A stretch of DNA of 64,000 nucleotides from contig NZ_CP042429.1 of the NCBI RefSeq assembly GCF_007970465.1, positions 2,542,001 through 2,606,000 on the forward strand. The letters run 5' to 3'. Positions 53,782 to 62,384 of this stretch are shown here, one piece after another (within the stretch, counting starts at the first letter, position 1; the number at the start of each line of letters is the position of its first letter). Made by a program: the position numbers and the translations under genes. A model generated the notes under the pieces. It did not search any database. It was given only the letters and a program-made list of their open reading frames with translations, and was not told where the DNA came from. This DNA is from Corynebacterium nuruki S6-4 (GTDB lineage Bacteria > Actinomycetota > Actinomycetes > Mycobacteriales > Mycobacteriaceae).

Positions 53782-53897
53782 GTGACCAGGATAACCCGCC
53801 GGGGTGGGAGACCGGGGCGGGACACTGACATTTCCCTCCGTCGGTCACCCCTCCTGACCTACTGTTTCGTTCAGGAAAGTGGCGTGCCGGGCGGTGG

Positions 53898-55322
53898 CTA
53901 CGCCTTCACGCGGGCCTCACCGGACGAGTAGTGCACCATCTCGTCGATGGAGCGCACCTTCTTGCGCTCGCGACCCTCGGGCTCACCGAGCGACCGCTCG
54001 TGGGCGTCGAGGTTGTACCAGCCCTCCCAGGTCGTGTAGTCGATGCCCCGGTCGTGGAGCAGCTCGATGGCGTCGTCCTCGGTCGGAGCCTCCGGCTGGA
54101 AACCGATCCCGTTCTCCTGGTCCTCCAGGAGGTTGGCGACCGCCTGGTTGGCGTCCCCCTTGGTGTTGCCGATGAGGCCCACGGGGCCGCGGCGCACCCA
54201 GCCGGTGGTGTACAGCCCGGGGATGGTCTCCCGCAGTTCGGCCTCCGGGTCGGCGGAGCCGGGCACGCCGGCGATGCCGTCGGCGGTCGGCCCCTCGGTG
54301 AGGACGCGGCCACCGACGTTGGGGATGACCAGTTCCTTCTCGTCCCACGGGACGCCCGGCTGCTCGTCGGACTTGTAGCCGACTGCGCGGTAGACGTCAC
54401 CGACGGGCCATTCGGTGAGCTGGCCGGTGCCGACCACGCGGCCGTCCTGGTACTCGGTGCGCTCGGTGACCAGCGCGGTCACCTGGCCGTTGTCGGACTT
54501 GACCTCGACCGGCTGCTCGAAGAAGTGGAGGTAGAGCTTGTGCGGGGCGTCCTTCGGGTCGGCGACCGCGTAGTTCTCCAGGATGGTGCACACCTGGTCG
54601 GTGATCTTGGAGTTGCGGCGGGCCTCCATGGACGCCTCGTCGTAGTCGATGTCCTCCGGGTTGACGACGACTTCGATCGTGTCGGAGTGGTTGAGCTCCT
54701 TGAGCTCCAGGGGGGTGAACTTGGCCTGGGCCGGTCCGCGGCGTCCGAAGACGTGCACGTCGCGGGCCTGGTTGTTCTTCAGCGACTCGTAGACGTTGTC
54801 CGGGATCTCGGTGACGAGCAGTTCGTCGCCGGTCTTCGCCAGGATGCGCGCGATGTCGAGGCCGACATTGCCGACACCGATGACGGCGACGGCCTCGGCG
54901 GGCTGTGCCCAGGACTCGGAGAAGTGCGGGTTCGCGTCGTAGAAACCGACGAACTTGCCGGCGCCGATGGTGTGCTCGCCGCCGGGGATCTTCAGCTCGC
55001 GGTCGTCGGTGGCGCCGGTGGCGTAGATGACGGCGTCGTAGTGCTTCTTCAGGTCGTCGAGGGTGATGTCCTCACCGACGTTGACGTTGCCGAGCAGTCG
55101 GATCTGGGGCTTGTCGAGGACCCGGTGGAGGCTCTTGATGATGCCCTTGATGCGGGGGTGGTCCGGGGCGACGCCGTAGCGGATGAGCCCGAACGGGGCG
55201 GGCATCCGCTCGTAGAGGTCGATGGAGACGTCCTGCCCTGACTTCATCAGGGCGTCCGAGGCGTAGATGCCGGCCGGGCCGGATCCGATGACGGCGACGC
55301 GCAGCGGTCGGGTGTCAGACAT
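53898..55322 (-). CDS. fpr2: Ferredoxin/flavodoxin–NADP+ reductase, FprA type
   Basis: 474 residues. FAD site AVIGSGPAGIYASDAL at the N-terminus, NADPH site VIGVGNVGLDIARIL near residue 150, RRGPAQAKFTPLELKEL and the C-terminal WVRRGPVGLIGNTKGDA. Adrenodoxin-reductase type. Divergent from cysI, as in C. glutamicum where the gene accompanies the sulfite reductase and is thought to supply its electrons. An McbR-like box lies 116 bp upstream of its start. Confidence 0.94.
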   Translation of the reverse strand: MSDTRPLRVAVIGSGPAGIYASDALMKSGQDVSIDLYERMPAPFGLIRYGVAPDHPRIKGIIKSLHRVLDKPQIRLLGNVNVGEDITLDDLKKHYDAVIYATGATDDRELKIPGGEHTIGAGKFVGFYDANPHFSESWAQPAEAVAVIGVGNVGLDIARILAKTGDELLVTEIPDNVYESLKNNQARDVHVFGRRGPAQAKFTPLELKELNHSDTIEVVVNPEDIDYDEASMEARRNSKITDQVCTILENYAVADPKDAPHKLYLHFFEQPVEVKSDNGQVTALVTERTEYQDGRVVGTGQLTEWPVGDVYRAVGYKSDEQPGVPWDEKELVIPNVGGRVLTEGPTADGIAGVPGSADPEAELRETIPGLYTTGWVRRGPVGLIGNTKGDANQAVANLLEDQENGIGFQPEAPTEDDAIELLHDRGIDYTTWEGWYNLDAHERSLGEPEGRERKKVRSIDEMVHYSSGEARVKA

Positions 55323-55437
55323 GAATACGTAGGTCCAATCGTTGGTGACAGTACTTCCATGTTAGCCTGCCCTGACTTTCCAGGTAAGAGGGCGGGACGT
55401 GCGGAAGAATGCGGGCAGGGTTGGCTTGCCGGTAGTG

Positions 55438-55453
55438 TAGACCGCTTTGTCTG
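55438..55453. promoter_or_regulatory. McbR-like operator between fpr and cysI (distal)
   Basis: TAGAC-CGCTTT-GTCTG, one mismatch from TAGAC-N6-GTCTA. It lies mid-way between the two divergent genes and may serve fpr. Confidence 0.65.
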
Positions 55454-55509
55454 TTCGGTGCAAGGTGAGTCATGGAGGTTGCGGTTGAGGGCGTCCTGCG
55501 TTGTGTATC

Positions 55510-55562
55510 TGGACCGAGCGGTCTAGTGTGGGACGCCGACGAACCCTAGACTGACCAGTCTG
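55510..55562 (+). promoter_or_regulatory. Paired McbR-like operators upstream of cysI
   Basis: TGGAC-CGAGCG-GTCTA (55510–55525) and TAGAC-TGACCA-GTCTG (55547–55562), 37 bp apart start to start. The last box ends 19 bp before the cysI ATG. A near copy of this block precedes cysH. Confidence 0.7.
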
Positions 55563-55581
55563 TACCGAGAGAAGGGGACCT

Positions 55582-58500
55582 ATGACGACGGCGACTGAGA
55601 CGCCTTCCCGGGTGTCTGACCAGTTGGACGCCGCCCGGGAGGGCGTGCGTGAGGCGACGGCGGCCAAGGACCGGGCCGTGGACGCCGCCCGGGACGCCGC
55701 GGCAGCGACGAAAGCCGACCCCGGCGATGCCGCGCTGGCCGACCGTGCCCGGGACACCCGCAACGCCCGGCGCCGCGCCGAACGTGCCCTGAAGAAGGCG
55801 GAGGACGCACTCGCCGAGCTGCAGGACGCTGCGACTGAGGAACCGGCCGAAGCGCCGGCTGAGGCGCAGGACCCGGTGGCGGCGGCGCGTGCCGGACTGG
55901 CCCGTGCCGAGCAGGAGCAGGAGGCCCTCGCAGCGGCGACGGTCCGGGCGGACGCCGCGGCCGACGCGGATCCCGACAACTCCGACCTGTTCGCCGCCGC
56001 CCGCAAGGCCCGGTGGGACCAGCTGAAGGCCGGCAAGGCCGTCCAGAAGGCCACCGCCGCGCTGGAGAAGGCCCTCGCCGAGGCCCCGGCGGAGGAAGCC
56101 CCGGCGGAGGAAGCCCCGGCCGAGGAGACCCCGGTTGAAGCGGCGCCGGCCGACAACGGCCCGCTGACCGTCGCCGAGGCGGAGAACCGCCTCGCGGAGG
56201 CCGCCGCCGCCGTCGAATCGGCCGAGGCGGCCGCGGAGTCGGACCCGGCGGACAAGAAGCTCGGGGCGGTGGCCCGGCGTGCCCGCGCCGCCCAGCGCAA
56301 GGCGACCCGGGCGCTGAAGAAGGCCAGGACCGCTGCGGCCCTCGCCGGCGACGACGATGCCGACGGTGCCGAAGCCACTGACGGCACTGAAGGCACTGAA
56401 GGCACTGACGCTGCCACGGACGCCGGGGACGACGCAGAAGCCGCCGCCCCGGTCGCCGCCCCGGCTGTACCGGCCGCACCGCTGCAGGACACGCTGGCGC
56501 TGGTCAGTTCCGGTGCATCGGTCCTGGCCGTCGCCGCCGACGCCTCGGAGCGGGCAGCTGCCGCTGACCCGGACAACGCCCTGCTCGCCGAGGCTGCCCG
56601 CGCGGCCCGGGCGGCCGCACAGCAGGCGGCACAGGCGGTCGCCGCCGCTGCGGCACTGCACGGTGCGGCTCCCGCGACCGCCGCTGCCGTGACCGCGGCT
56701 CCCGAACCTGCCGCACCGCAGGCCGCTGAAACTGACACCCCCGGGGAGTCGGAGGAGCAGGAAGCCGCTGCCGCCCCCGCCGAGGACCCGGCCGTCGCCG
56801 CCGCCCGTGAGGTTCTCGCCGAGGCCGAGCGGACGAAGGAGGAGCTCGCCGCCGCGACGCTCAGGGCGGACGCCGCCGCCGAGGCCGACGAGGGCAACGC
56901 CGACCTGTTCGCCGCCGCCCGTAAGGCCCGCTGGGACGAACTGAAGGCCGGCAAGGCCGTCCAGAAGGCCACCGCCGCGCTGGAGAAGGCGATCGCGGAC
57001 GCCCCGCCGGCCCCGAAGGTCCTCACCGAGGAGGAGAAGGACGACCGCCGGGCACCGAAGCCGCAGGGCCAGTGGCTCGTCGACGGCACCGAACCGCTCA
57101 ACTACGATGAGCGCATCAAGGCGGAGGACGCCGGCATCGCCGTCGCCGACCGCGTCCGGAACATCTACTCGAAGCAGGGCTTCGACTCGATCCCGGCCGA
57201 GGACCTCGCCCCCCGGTTCAAGTGGATCGGCATGTACACCCAGCGTCGCCAGGACATGGACGGCGAGCAGACCGGCAACCTCACCAACGCCGAACTGCAG
57301 GACCGCTACTTCATGATGCGCATCCGTCTCGACGGCGGCCAGGTCACCCCGGAGCAGCTGCGTGTCATCGGCGGGATCTCCAGCGAGTTCGCCCGCGGCA
57401 GCGCCGACTTCACCGACCGGCAGAACATCCAGCTGCACTGGATCCGCATCGAGGACGTCCCGGAGATCTGGGACCGGCTCGCCACCGTCGGGCTGGACAC
57501 CTTCTTCGGCTGCGGCGACGTGCCGCGCGTCATCCTCGGTTCGCCGGTCGCCGGTGTCTCGAAGGACGAGATCATCGACGCCACCCCGGCGATCCGCGAG
57601 ATCACCGACAACTGGCTGATCCGCGACGAGTTCTCGAACCTGCCGCGCAAGTTCAAGACCGCGATCTCCGGCAACCGCCGCCAGGACGTCACCCACGAGA
57701 TCCAGGACCTGTCCTTCATCGGGTCCGAGCACCCGGAGAAGGGACCCGGTTTCGACGTGTGGGTCGGCGGCGGACTGTCGACCAACCCGATGTTCGCCCA
57801 GCGGCTCGGCGTGTGGGTCTCCCGCGACGAGATCCCCGAGGTGTGGGCCGGGGTGGTGCGGATCTTCCGCGACTACGGCTACCGCAAGCTGCGTAACCGT
57901 GCCCGGCTGAAGTTCCTCGTCGCCGACTGGGGTGTGGAGAAGTTCCGCCGCATCCTCGAGGAGGACTACGTCGGGTACAAGCTCACCGACGGCCCCGAGC
58001 CGGAGGTCTGGCCCGGCTACCGCGACCACGTCGGCGTCCACGAGCAGAAGGACGGGAAGTTCTACGTCGGGGTCAAGCCCACCGTCGGGCACACCGAGGG
58101 TGACCAGCTCCAGCGGCTGGCGGACCTCGCCGAGGCCCACGGCGTGCACAACATCCGCACCACCCCGGACAAGGAACTGATCTTCCTCGACATCGAGGGC
58201 GACGACGTCGACGTGCTCACGGCTGACCTGGAGAAGGAGGGACTGTCCGCCAGGCCGTCCAGCTTCCGCCGCGACATCATCTCCTGCACCGGTCTGGAGT
58301 TCTGCAAGCTCGCCCTGGTCACCACCAAGCAGCGTGCGATCAGCCTCGCCGACCAGCTCGAGGCCCGGCTCGGTGACCTCGACGTGCCGCTGAAGATCAG
58401 TCTCAACGGCTGCCCGAACTCGTGCGCCCGCACCCAGGTCGCCGACATCGGCCTGAAGGGGCAGATCGTCACCGACGAGAACGGGCAGCGCGTCGAGGGC

Positions 58501-58695
58501 TTCCAGGTGCACCTCGGTGGTGCGCTGGGCATGCACCCCGACTGGGGCAAGAAGCTGCGCGGCCACAAGGTCACCTCCGCCGGACTGGACGACTACGTCG
58601 TCCGGGTCGTGGAGAACTACAAGGCCAACCGCAACGGTGCCGACGAGCAGTTCCGCGACTGGGTCCTGAGGGCGCCCGAGGAGCAGCTGCAGTGA
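55582..58695 (+). CDS. cysI: Sulfite reductase (ferredoxin-type) with large repetitive N-terminal extension
   Basis: 1037 residues; the C-terminal ~548 (from about residue 490) are a normal CysI that reduces sulfite to sulfide with siroheme and a 4Fe-4S cluster. Cluster ligands are C902 and C908 in CTGLEFC, and C944 and C948 in NGCPNSC; FTDRQNIQLHWIRIED and the siroheme Arg/Lys segments are intact. Residues 1–~490 are Ala/Glu/Lys-rich: about five helical units of ~60 residues (near 19–83, 108–172, 200–258, 300–358, 413–478) joined by acidic Pro-Ala-Glu linkers. ATG 55582 has gaagggg upstream and sits just after the operators, so the extension belongs to the gene. The family norm is ~560 residues. 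Confidence 0.93.
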   Translation: MTTATETPSRVSDQLDAAREGVREATAAKDRAVDAARDAAAATKADPGDAALADRARDTRNARRRAERALKKAEDALAELQDAATEEPAEAPAEAQDPVAAARAGLARAEQEQEALAAATVRADAAADADPDNSDLFAAARKARWDQLKAGKAVQKATAALEKALAEAPAEEAPAEEAPAEETPVEAAPADNGPLTVAEAENRLAEAAAAVESAEAAAESDPADKKLGAVARRARAAQRKATRALKKARTAAALAGDDDADGAEATDGTEGTEGTDAATDAGDDAEAAAPVAAPAVPAAPLQDTLALVSSGASVLAVAADASERAAAADPDNALLAEAARAARAAAQQAAQAVAAAAALHGAAPATAAAVTAAPEPAAPQAAETDTPGESEEQEAAAAPAEDPAVAAAREVLAEAERTKEELAAATLRADAAAEADEGNADLFAAARKARWDELKAGKAVQKATAALEKAIADAPPAPKVLTEEEKDDRRAPKPQGQWLVDGTEPLNYDERIKAEDAGIAVADRVRNIYSKQGFDSIPAEDLAPRFKWIGMYTQRRQDMDGEQTGNLTNAELQDRYFMMRIRLDGGQVTPEQLRVIGGISSEFARGSADFTDRQNIQLHWIRIEDVPEIWDRLATVGLDTFFGCGDVPRVILGSPVAGVSKDEIIDATPAIREITDNWLIRDEFSNLPRKFKTAISGNRRQDVTHEIQDLSFIGSEHPEKGPGFDVWVGGGLSTNPMFAQRLGVWVSRDEIPEVWAGVVRIFRDYGYRKLRNRARLKFLVADWGVEKFRRILEEDYVGYKLTDGPEPEVWPGYRDHVGVHEQKDGKFYVGVKPTVGHTEGDQLQRLADLAEAHGVHNIRTTPDKELIFLDIEGDDVDVLTADLEKEGLSARPSSFRRDIISCTGLEFCKLALVTTKQRAISLADQLEARLGDLDVPLKISLNGCPNSCARTQVADIGLKGQIVTDENGQRVEGFQVHLGGALGMHPDWGKKLRGHKVTSAGLDDYVVRVVENYKANRNGADEQFRDWVLRAPEEQLQ
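55984..56072 (+). repeat. Intragenic direct repeat in cysI, copy 1
   Basis: About 89 bp nearly identical to 56902–56990. It encodes DLFAAARKARWDQLKAGKAV and the following helix of repeat unit 2. Confidence 0.85.
56902..56990 (+). repeat. Intragenic direct repeat in cysI, copy 2
   Basis: Matches copy 1 with a few substitutions, 918 bp downstream and in frame. It encodes the last repeat unit before the catalytic core. Confidence 0.85.
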
Positions 58696-58757
58696 GCGGC
58701 GCCAACGAGTCGATCGGCGGGAAGTCCGCGCACCCGAACCCCAGGAGAGCCACCGTG

Positions 58758-58889
58758 ATGCACTGCCCGTACTGCGCCTCGGAGAATCTCTGGCCGGACA
58801 CGGAGACCGACAACGCGTGGGAGTGCCGGGACTGCCGTCGGGTATTCTCCGTGAAACTTCACGGGCAGCTCAGCCGGGACCTGGGGTAG
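58758..58889 (+). CDS. cysX: CysX-type small Cys4 protein
   Basis: 43 residues starting MHCPYCASENLWPD. Two CxxC pairs (CPYC, CRDC) separated by ~18 residues, a zinc-ribbon or rubredoxin-like layout. In C. glutamicum the equivalent small gene follows cysI and has been proposed as an electron carrier. ATG 58758 (or GTG 58755) has aggag at 58743–58747. A start at 58692 overlapping the cysI stop would add ~20 residues and is less likely. Confidence 0.8.
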   Translation: MHCPYCASENLWPDTETDNAWECRDCRRVFSVKLHGQLSRDLG

Positions 58890-58911
58890 CCGTAGGGTAC
58901 CCTCGTCCCTC

Positions 58912-60510
58912 ATGGCGTCACGGCGGGATCAGCGGCAGGAACCAGCGCAGAAACCACAGCAGGGCAGGGAACTGTCCTCCGGCAGGCTCCGGGTCCGCTC
59001 CTCCCGGCTCCCCGCCCCGGACGATCCCCGGTGGCTGCTGAAGGTCGCCTTCAGCCAGCGCCCCCGGCAGTTCCTCGCCTCCGGCGGCATGCTGCTCGGC
59101 TTCATCTGCAACGCCACCACCTCGGTCGTCGTCGGCCGCGCCATCGACGATGCGGTCGCCACGGGCAACGTGGCGCACCTCGTCACCTGGGTCGGCGTCC
59201 TCGCCCTGCTGTTCCTGCTCAACGGTGTGTCCGTCTGGCTGGGGCGCCGGTACCTGGAGATGATCCTCCAGCAGGTCAGCCATGACCTGCGGACAGCCGT
59301 GACCGACCGGATCCAGGATCCCCGCGGTATCGGCGGGCCGGGGGCCGAGCGCACCGCCGGCGGGCTGCTGTCGATCGCCAGCACGGACGCCAACAAGGCG
59401 TCCGAGATCATCGTCATGACCGTCTTCCCGGTCGCCGAACTCGGCTCCATCCTCTACGTCGCCGCCGTCGTGCTCACCATCGACTGGCGGCTGGGGCTGG
59501 CCGTCCTCCTCGGCGCCCCGGCCGTGGTCCTGCTGTCGGTGCGGGCCGCCCGCCCGCTGCGCCACCGGGCCGGGCAGCGCCAGCAGGCCCTCGCCCGGAC
59601 CGCGGCGGCCGCCACCGACGCCGTGCAGGGGCTGCGCATCATCAAAGGACTCGGCGTGGTCGCCACCATGCGGGACCGGTACCGCGGCTTCTCCGAGCGG
59701 GCCTACCGGGCGACCGTCGCCGCGAACGCCGCCGAGGCCCGGCTCACCGCCACCACCCAGTCGATCGGCGCGGTCTATGTCGTGGCGGTCGGCGTCGCCG
59801 CCGGCTGGCTGGCCCTGCACGACGGTCTCAGCGTCGGTGAACTCATCACCGTCGTCGGACTGTCCCAGTACGTCGTCCACCCGATGACGATGCTGGGCCG
59901 CAACTTCGCCACCCGGGTCGCCATGTCCGCGGCGTCCGGACGCCGGGTGGTCGGCGTGCTGACCGCCCCGTACGCCGAGCCGGTCGAGGCGGACACGGCG
60001 ACGACGGACGCCCTGCTCGCCGCGGTCCCCACCGGGATCACCGTCGTCCGCGACCTGGCCGCGGCGGAGACCGTGACCGGGGCACTGCGCCGGCTGCCCC
60101 GGCACCGCGTCATCGTCGCCCCGCACGCCGCCGACCTCTTCGACGGGCCGCTGCGCGACAACGTCCACCCCGTTCCGGCGGTCGCCGCCGAGGCACTCGA
60201 GGTCGCGGACTGCGCCGACATCCCCGGCGGTCCCGACCGGTCGGTGGGAGAGGGCGGCCGCCGTCTCTCCGGCGGACAGCGGCAGCGCGTCGCCCTCGCC
60301 CGGGCGCTCGCCGCCGACCCGGAACTGCTGGTGCTCACCGACCCCACCACCGCGGTGGACTCCGTCACCGAACAGGAGATCGCGGGGCGGGTGGCGGACC
60401 GCTACGCCGGGTCCGGGCACCGGCTGATCGTCATCTCCGAGGCACCCGCCTGGCGGGTCGTCGCCGACACCCGCTGGGACGCTGCGGACCTGGCGGGGGT
60501 GGTCGCATGA
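58912..60510 (+). CDS. ABC exporter half-transporter, degenerate ATPase (partner 1)
   Basis: 532 residues. Six-helix membrane domain (about 45–340), then a shortened ATPase domain. The signature RLSGGQRQR is intact (452–456), but no Walker A is present: the region reads TGITVVRDLAAAETVTGALR. The Walker B is LLVLTDP (472–478), with Thr for Asp and Asp for the catalytic Glu. It cannot bind ATP in its own P-loop site. ATG 58912 follows TACCCT (58898–58903) by 8 nt. It overlaps partner 2 by 4 bp and sits between cysX and cysH. Confidence 0.87.
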   Translation: MASRRDQRQEPAQKPQQGRELSSGRLRVRSSRLPAPDDPRWLLKVAFSQRPRQFLASGGMLLGFICNATTSVVVGRAIDDAVATGNVAHLVTWVGVLALLFLLNGVSVWLGRRYLEMILQQVSHDLRTAVTDRIQDPRGIGGPGAERTAGGLLSIASTDANKASEIIVMTVFPVAELGSILYVAAVVLTIDWRLGLAVLLGAPAVVLLSVRAARPLRHRAGQRQQALARTAAAATDAVQGLRIIKGLGVVATMRDRYRGFSERAYRATVAANAAEARLTATTQSIGAVYVVAVGVAAGWLALHDGLSVGELITVVGLSQYVVHPMTMLGRNFATRVAMSAASGRRVVGVLTAPYAEPVEADTATTDALLAAVPTGITVVRDLAAAETVTGALRRLPRHRVIVAPHAADLFDGPLRDNVHPVPAVAAEALEVADCADIPGGPDRSVGEGGRRLSGGQRQRVALARALAADPELLVLTDPTTAVDSVTEQEIAGRVADRYAGSGHRLIVISEAPAWRVVADTRWDAADLAGVVA

Positions 60511-62282
60511 CTGCGGCAGAACAGGCACACGCATTCCCGCTGGCGACCTGGTCGCAGGCCCGGCGGGACATCGTCCGCCAGCTGCGCGGCGTCCCCGGGG
60601 CGTGGTGGCAGGCGCTGCTCGCGGCGGTGCTGCTCGGTACCGGCGCATGGTGCACCGTCTCGGTGCCCCGGCTGATGGGGCGCATCGTCGACATCGCCAC
60701 CTCCGGGACGGACGGGGACCTGTGGCGCACCGCGGGACTCATGGTCGCCGCCGCGGTCGGGGCGGGCGTCACCGACGGGGCCGGCTACTTCCTGCTGGCC
60801 CGACTGTCCGAACGGCTCATCGCCAACCTCCGCGAGGAGATGGTCGGCACCGCGCTCGGGCTGCCCATGCACCGGGTGGAGGACGCCGGCACGGGCGACG
60901 TCGTCAGCCGGTCCACCGACGATGTCGCGCAGACGTCCTCCGCGGTGATGGAGGTGCTGCCGGTGCTCTCCGGGGCGGTGTTCGTCATCGCGGCGACCGG
61001 GATCGGCCTGGTCACCGTCGACTGGCGGTTCCTCGCGGTGATCCTGCTCGTGTCGCCGGTGTACTGGTTCGCCGCGCGGTCCTACCTGCGCCGTGCCCCG
61101 GAACTGTTCGCCGCCGAGCGGGCGTCGATGGGGCTGCGGGCGCGCCGGGTCCTCGAGGCGATCCACGGGCGGGCCACGGTGCGGGCCTTCCGGACGGAGC
61201 ACGACATGCACCGGCGCATCGGCGCGGCGTCCTGGTCGGTGGTCACCAACGCGGTCGGCGCGAACCGGGTCATGGTCCGGCTGCTCAACCGCATGCTCAT
61301 CGCCGAGTTCGTGATGATCACCGCGACACTGGTGCTCGGATTCCTCCTCGTCGACCACGGGGTGCTCGGGGTCGGTGCGGTGACCGGCGCCGCCCTCATG
61401 ATCATCCGCGTCCGGGGGCCGCTGCAGCAGGTCATGCGGGTGCTGGACGCCGCCCAGTCCGGCTACGCCTCACTGGCGCGCATCATCGGCGTGACGGTCG
61501 ATCCGCCGCGTCCGGTCCCGGACGCCGGGGCGCCGGAGCCCCGCGGCGAGGTCGTCCTCGACGGGGTGGGGTTCCGCTACGGGGCGGACTCGCCGGACAC
61601 CTGGGCGGTCACCGACGTGAGTTTCCGCATCGCGCCGGGGGCGACGGTGGCGCTGGTGGGGGCGTCGGGGGCCGGCAAGACGACGGTGGCCACCCTGCTG
61701 GCGGGGCTGCGGGAACCGACCGAGGGCACGGTGACGGTGGACGGGGTGCCGGTGACGACCCTGTCGGACGCCGAGCGGGCGACGCGGCTCGCGCTGGTCT
61801 CCCAGGAGGTGCACGTGTTCTCCGGGACGCTGCGTGACGACCTCACCCTGGCGGCGCCGGACGCGGGCGACGGACAGCTGCGGGAGGCGCTCGCGGCCGT
61901 CGGCGCGGACGGCTGGCTGGCGACGCTGCCGGACGGGTTGGACACGGAGGTCGGCAGCCGTGGGGTGGTCCCGGATCCGGTGGTGGCCCAGCAGCTCGCG
62001 CTGGCGCGGGTCCTGCTGCGGGACCCGAAGGTCGTCGTGCTCGACGAGGCGACGGCGGAGGCGGGGTCCGCCGGGGCCCGGGCGCTGGAGGACGCCGCCC
62101 GTCGGCTCACCGTGGGTCGCACGGCACTGACCGTCGCCCACCGGCTGGATCAGGCGCGGCAGGCCGACGAGATCCTCGTCATGGCGGACGGACGCATCGT
62201 GGAGCGGGGGACCCACGACGACCTGGTGGCGTCCGGCGGGCGCTATGCCGAGCTGTGGGCGGTGTGGTCGCAGGGCAGGTGA
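60507..62282 (+). CDS. ABC exporter half-transporter (partner 2)
   Basis: 591 residues. Six-helix membrane domain, then ATPase with Walker A GASGAGKTTVA (385–392), Q-loop LVSQEVHVFSG, Walker B VVVLDEA (509–515) and H-loop VAHRLDQAR. The signature LSGGQ is lost: the place reads VVPDPVVAQQ (487–496). With partner 1 it gives exactly one complete composite ATP site. The cargo is unknown; the position in the cys cluster suggests a sulfur-linked molecule or redox compound (CydDC-type thiol exporters are one model). Confidence 0.9.
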   Translation: MTAAEQAHAFPLATWSQARRDIVRQLRGVPGAWWQALLAAVLLGTGAWCTVSVPRLMGRIVDIATSGTDGDLWRTAGLMVAAAVGAGVTDGAGYFLLARLSERLIANLREEMVGTALGLPMHRVEDAGTGDVVSRSTDDVAQTSSAVMEVLPVLSGAVFVIAATGIGLVTVDWRFLAVILLVSPVYWFAARSYLRRAPELFAAERASMGLRARRVLEAIHGRATVRAFRTEHDMHRRIGAASWSVVTNAVGANRVMVRLLNRMLIAEFVMITATLVLGFLLVDHGVLGVGAVTGAALMIIRVRGPLQQVMRVLDAAQSGYASLARIIGVTVDPPRPVPDAGAPEPRGEVVLDGVGFRYGADSPDTWAVTDVSFRIAPGATVALVGASGAGKTTVATLLAGLREPTEGTVTVDGVPVTTLSDAERATRLALVSQEVHVFSGTLRDDLTLAAPDAGDGQLREALAAVGADGWLATLPDGLDTEVGSRGVVPDPVVAQQLALARVLLRDPKVVVLDEATAEAGSAGARALEDAARRLTVGRTALTVAHRLDQARQADEILVMADGRIVERGTHDDLVASGGRYAELWAVWSQGR

Positions 62283-62295
62283 CGGCAGCGACAGA

Positions 62296-62317
62296 CAGAC
62301 CCCTCGGTCTGGAAGTT
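62296..62317 (+). terminator. Hairpin after the ABC pair, also an McbR-like box
   Basis: CAGACC–cctc–GGTCTG followed by gaagttttatt fits a rho-independent terminator 14 bp after the stop. The same bases read CAGAC-CCCTCG-GTCTG (62296–62311), an McbR-like site, so it may do either job. Confidence 0.55.
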
Positions 62318-62384
62318 TTATTCACCGTGACCTGTATATACAAATTGATCCTGTAGGGGTACGGAAAGTCCCTGTTGCTTGCGG

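Noticed and set aside
55546..58566. 1006-codon minus-strand open frame opposite cysI
   Set aside because: Mirror of the cysI codon bias; the plus strand encodes an unmistakable sulfite reductase.
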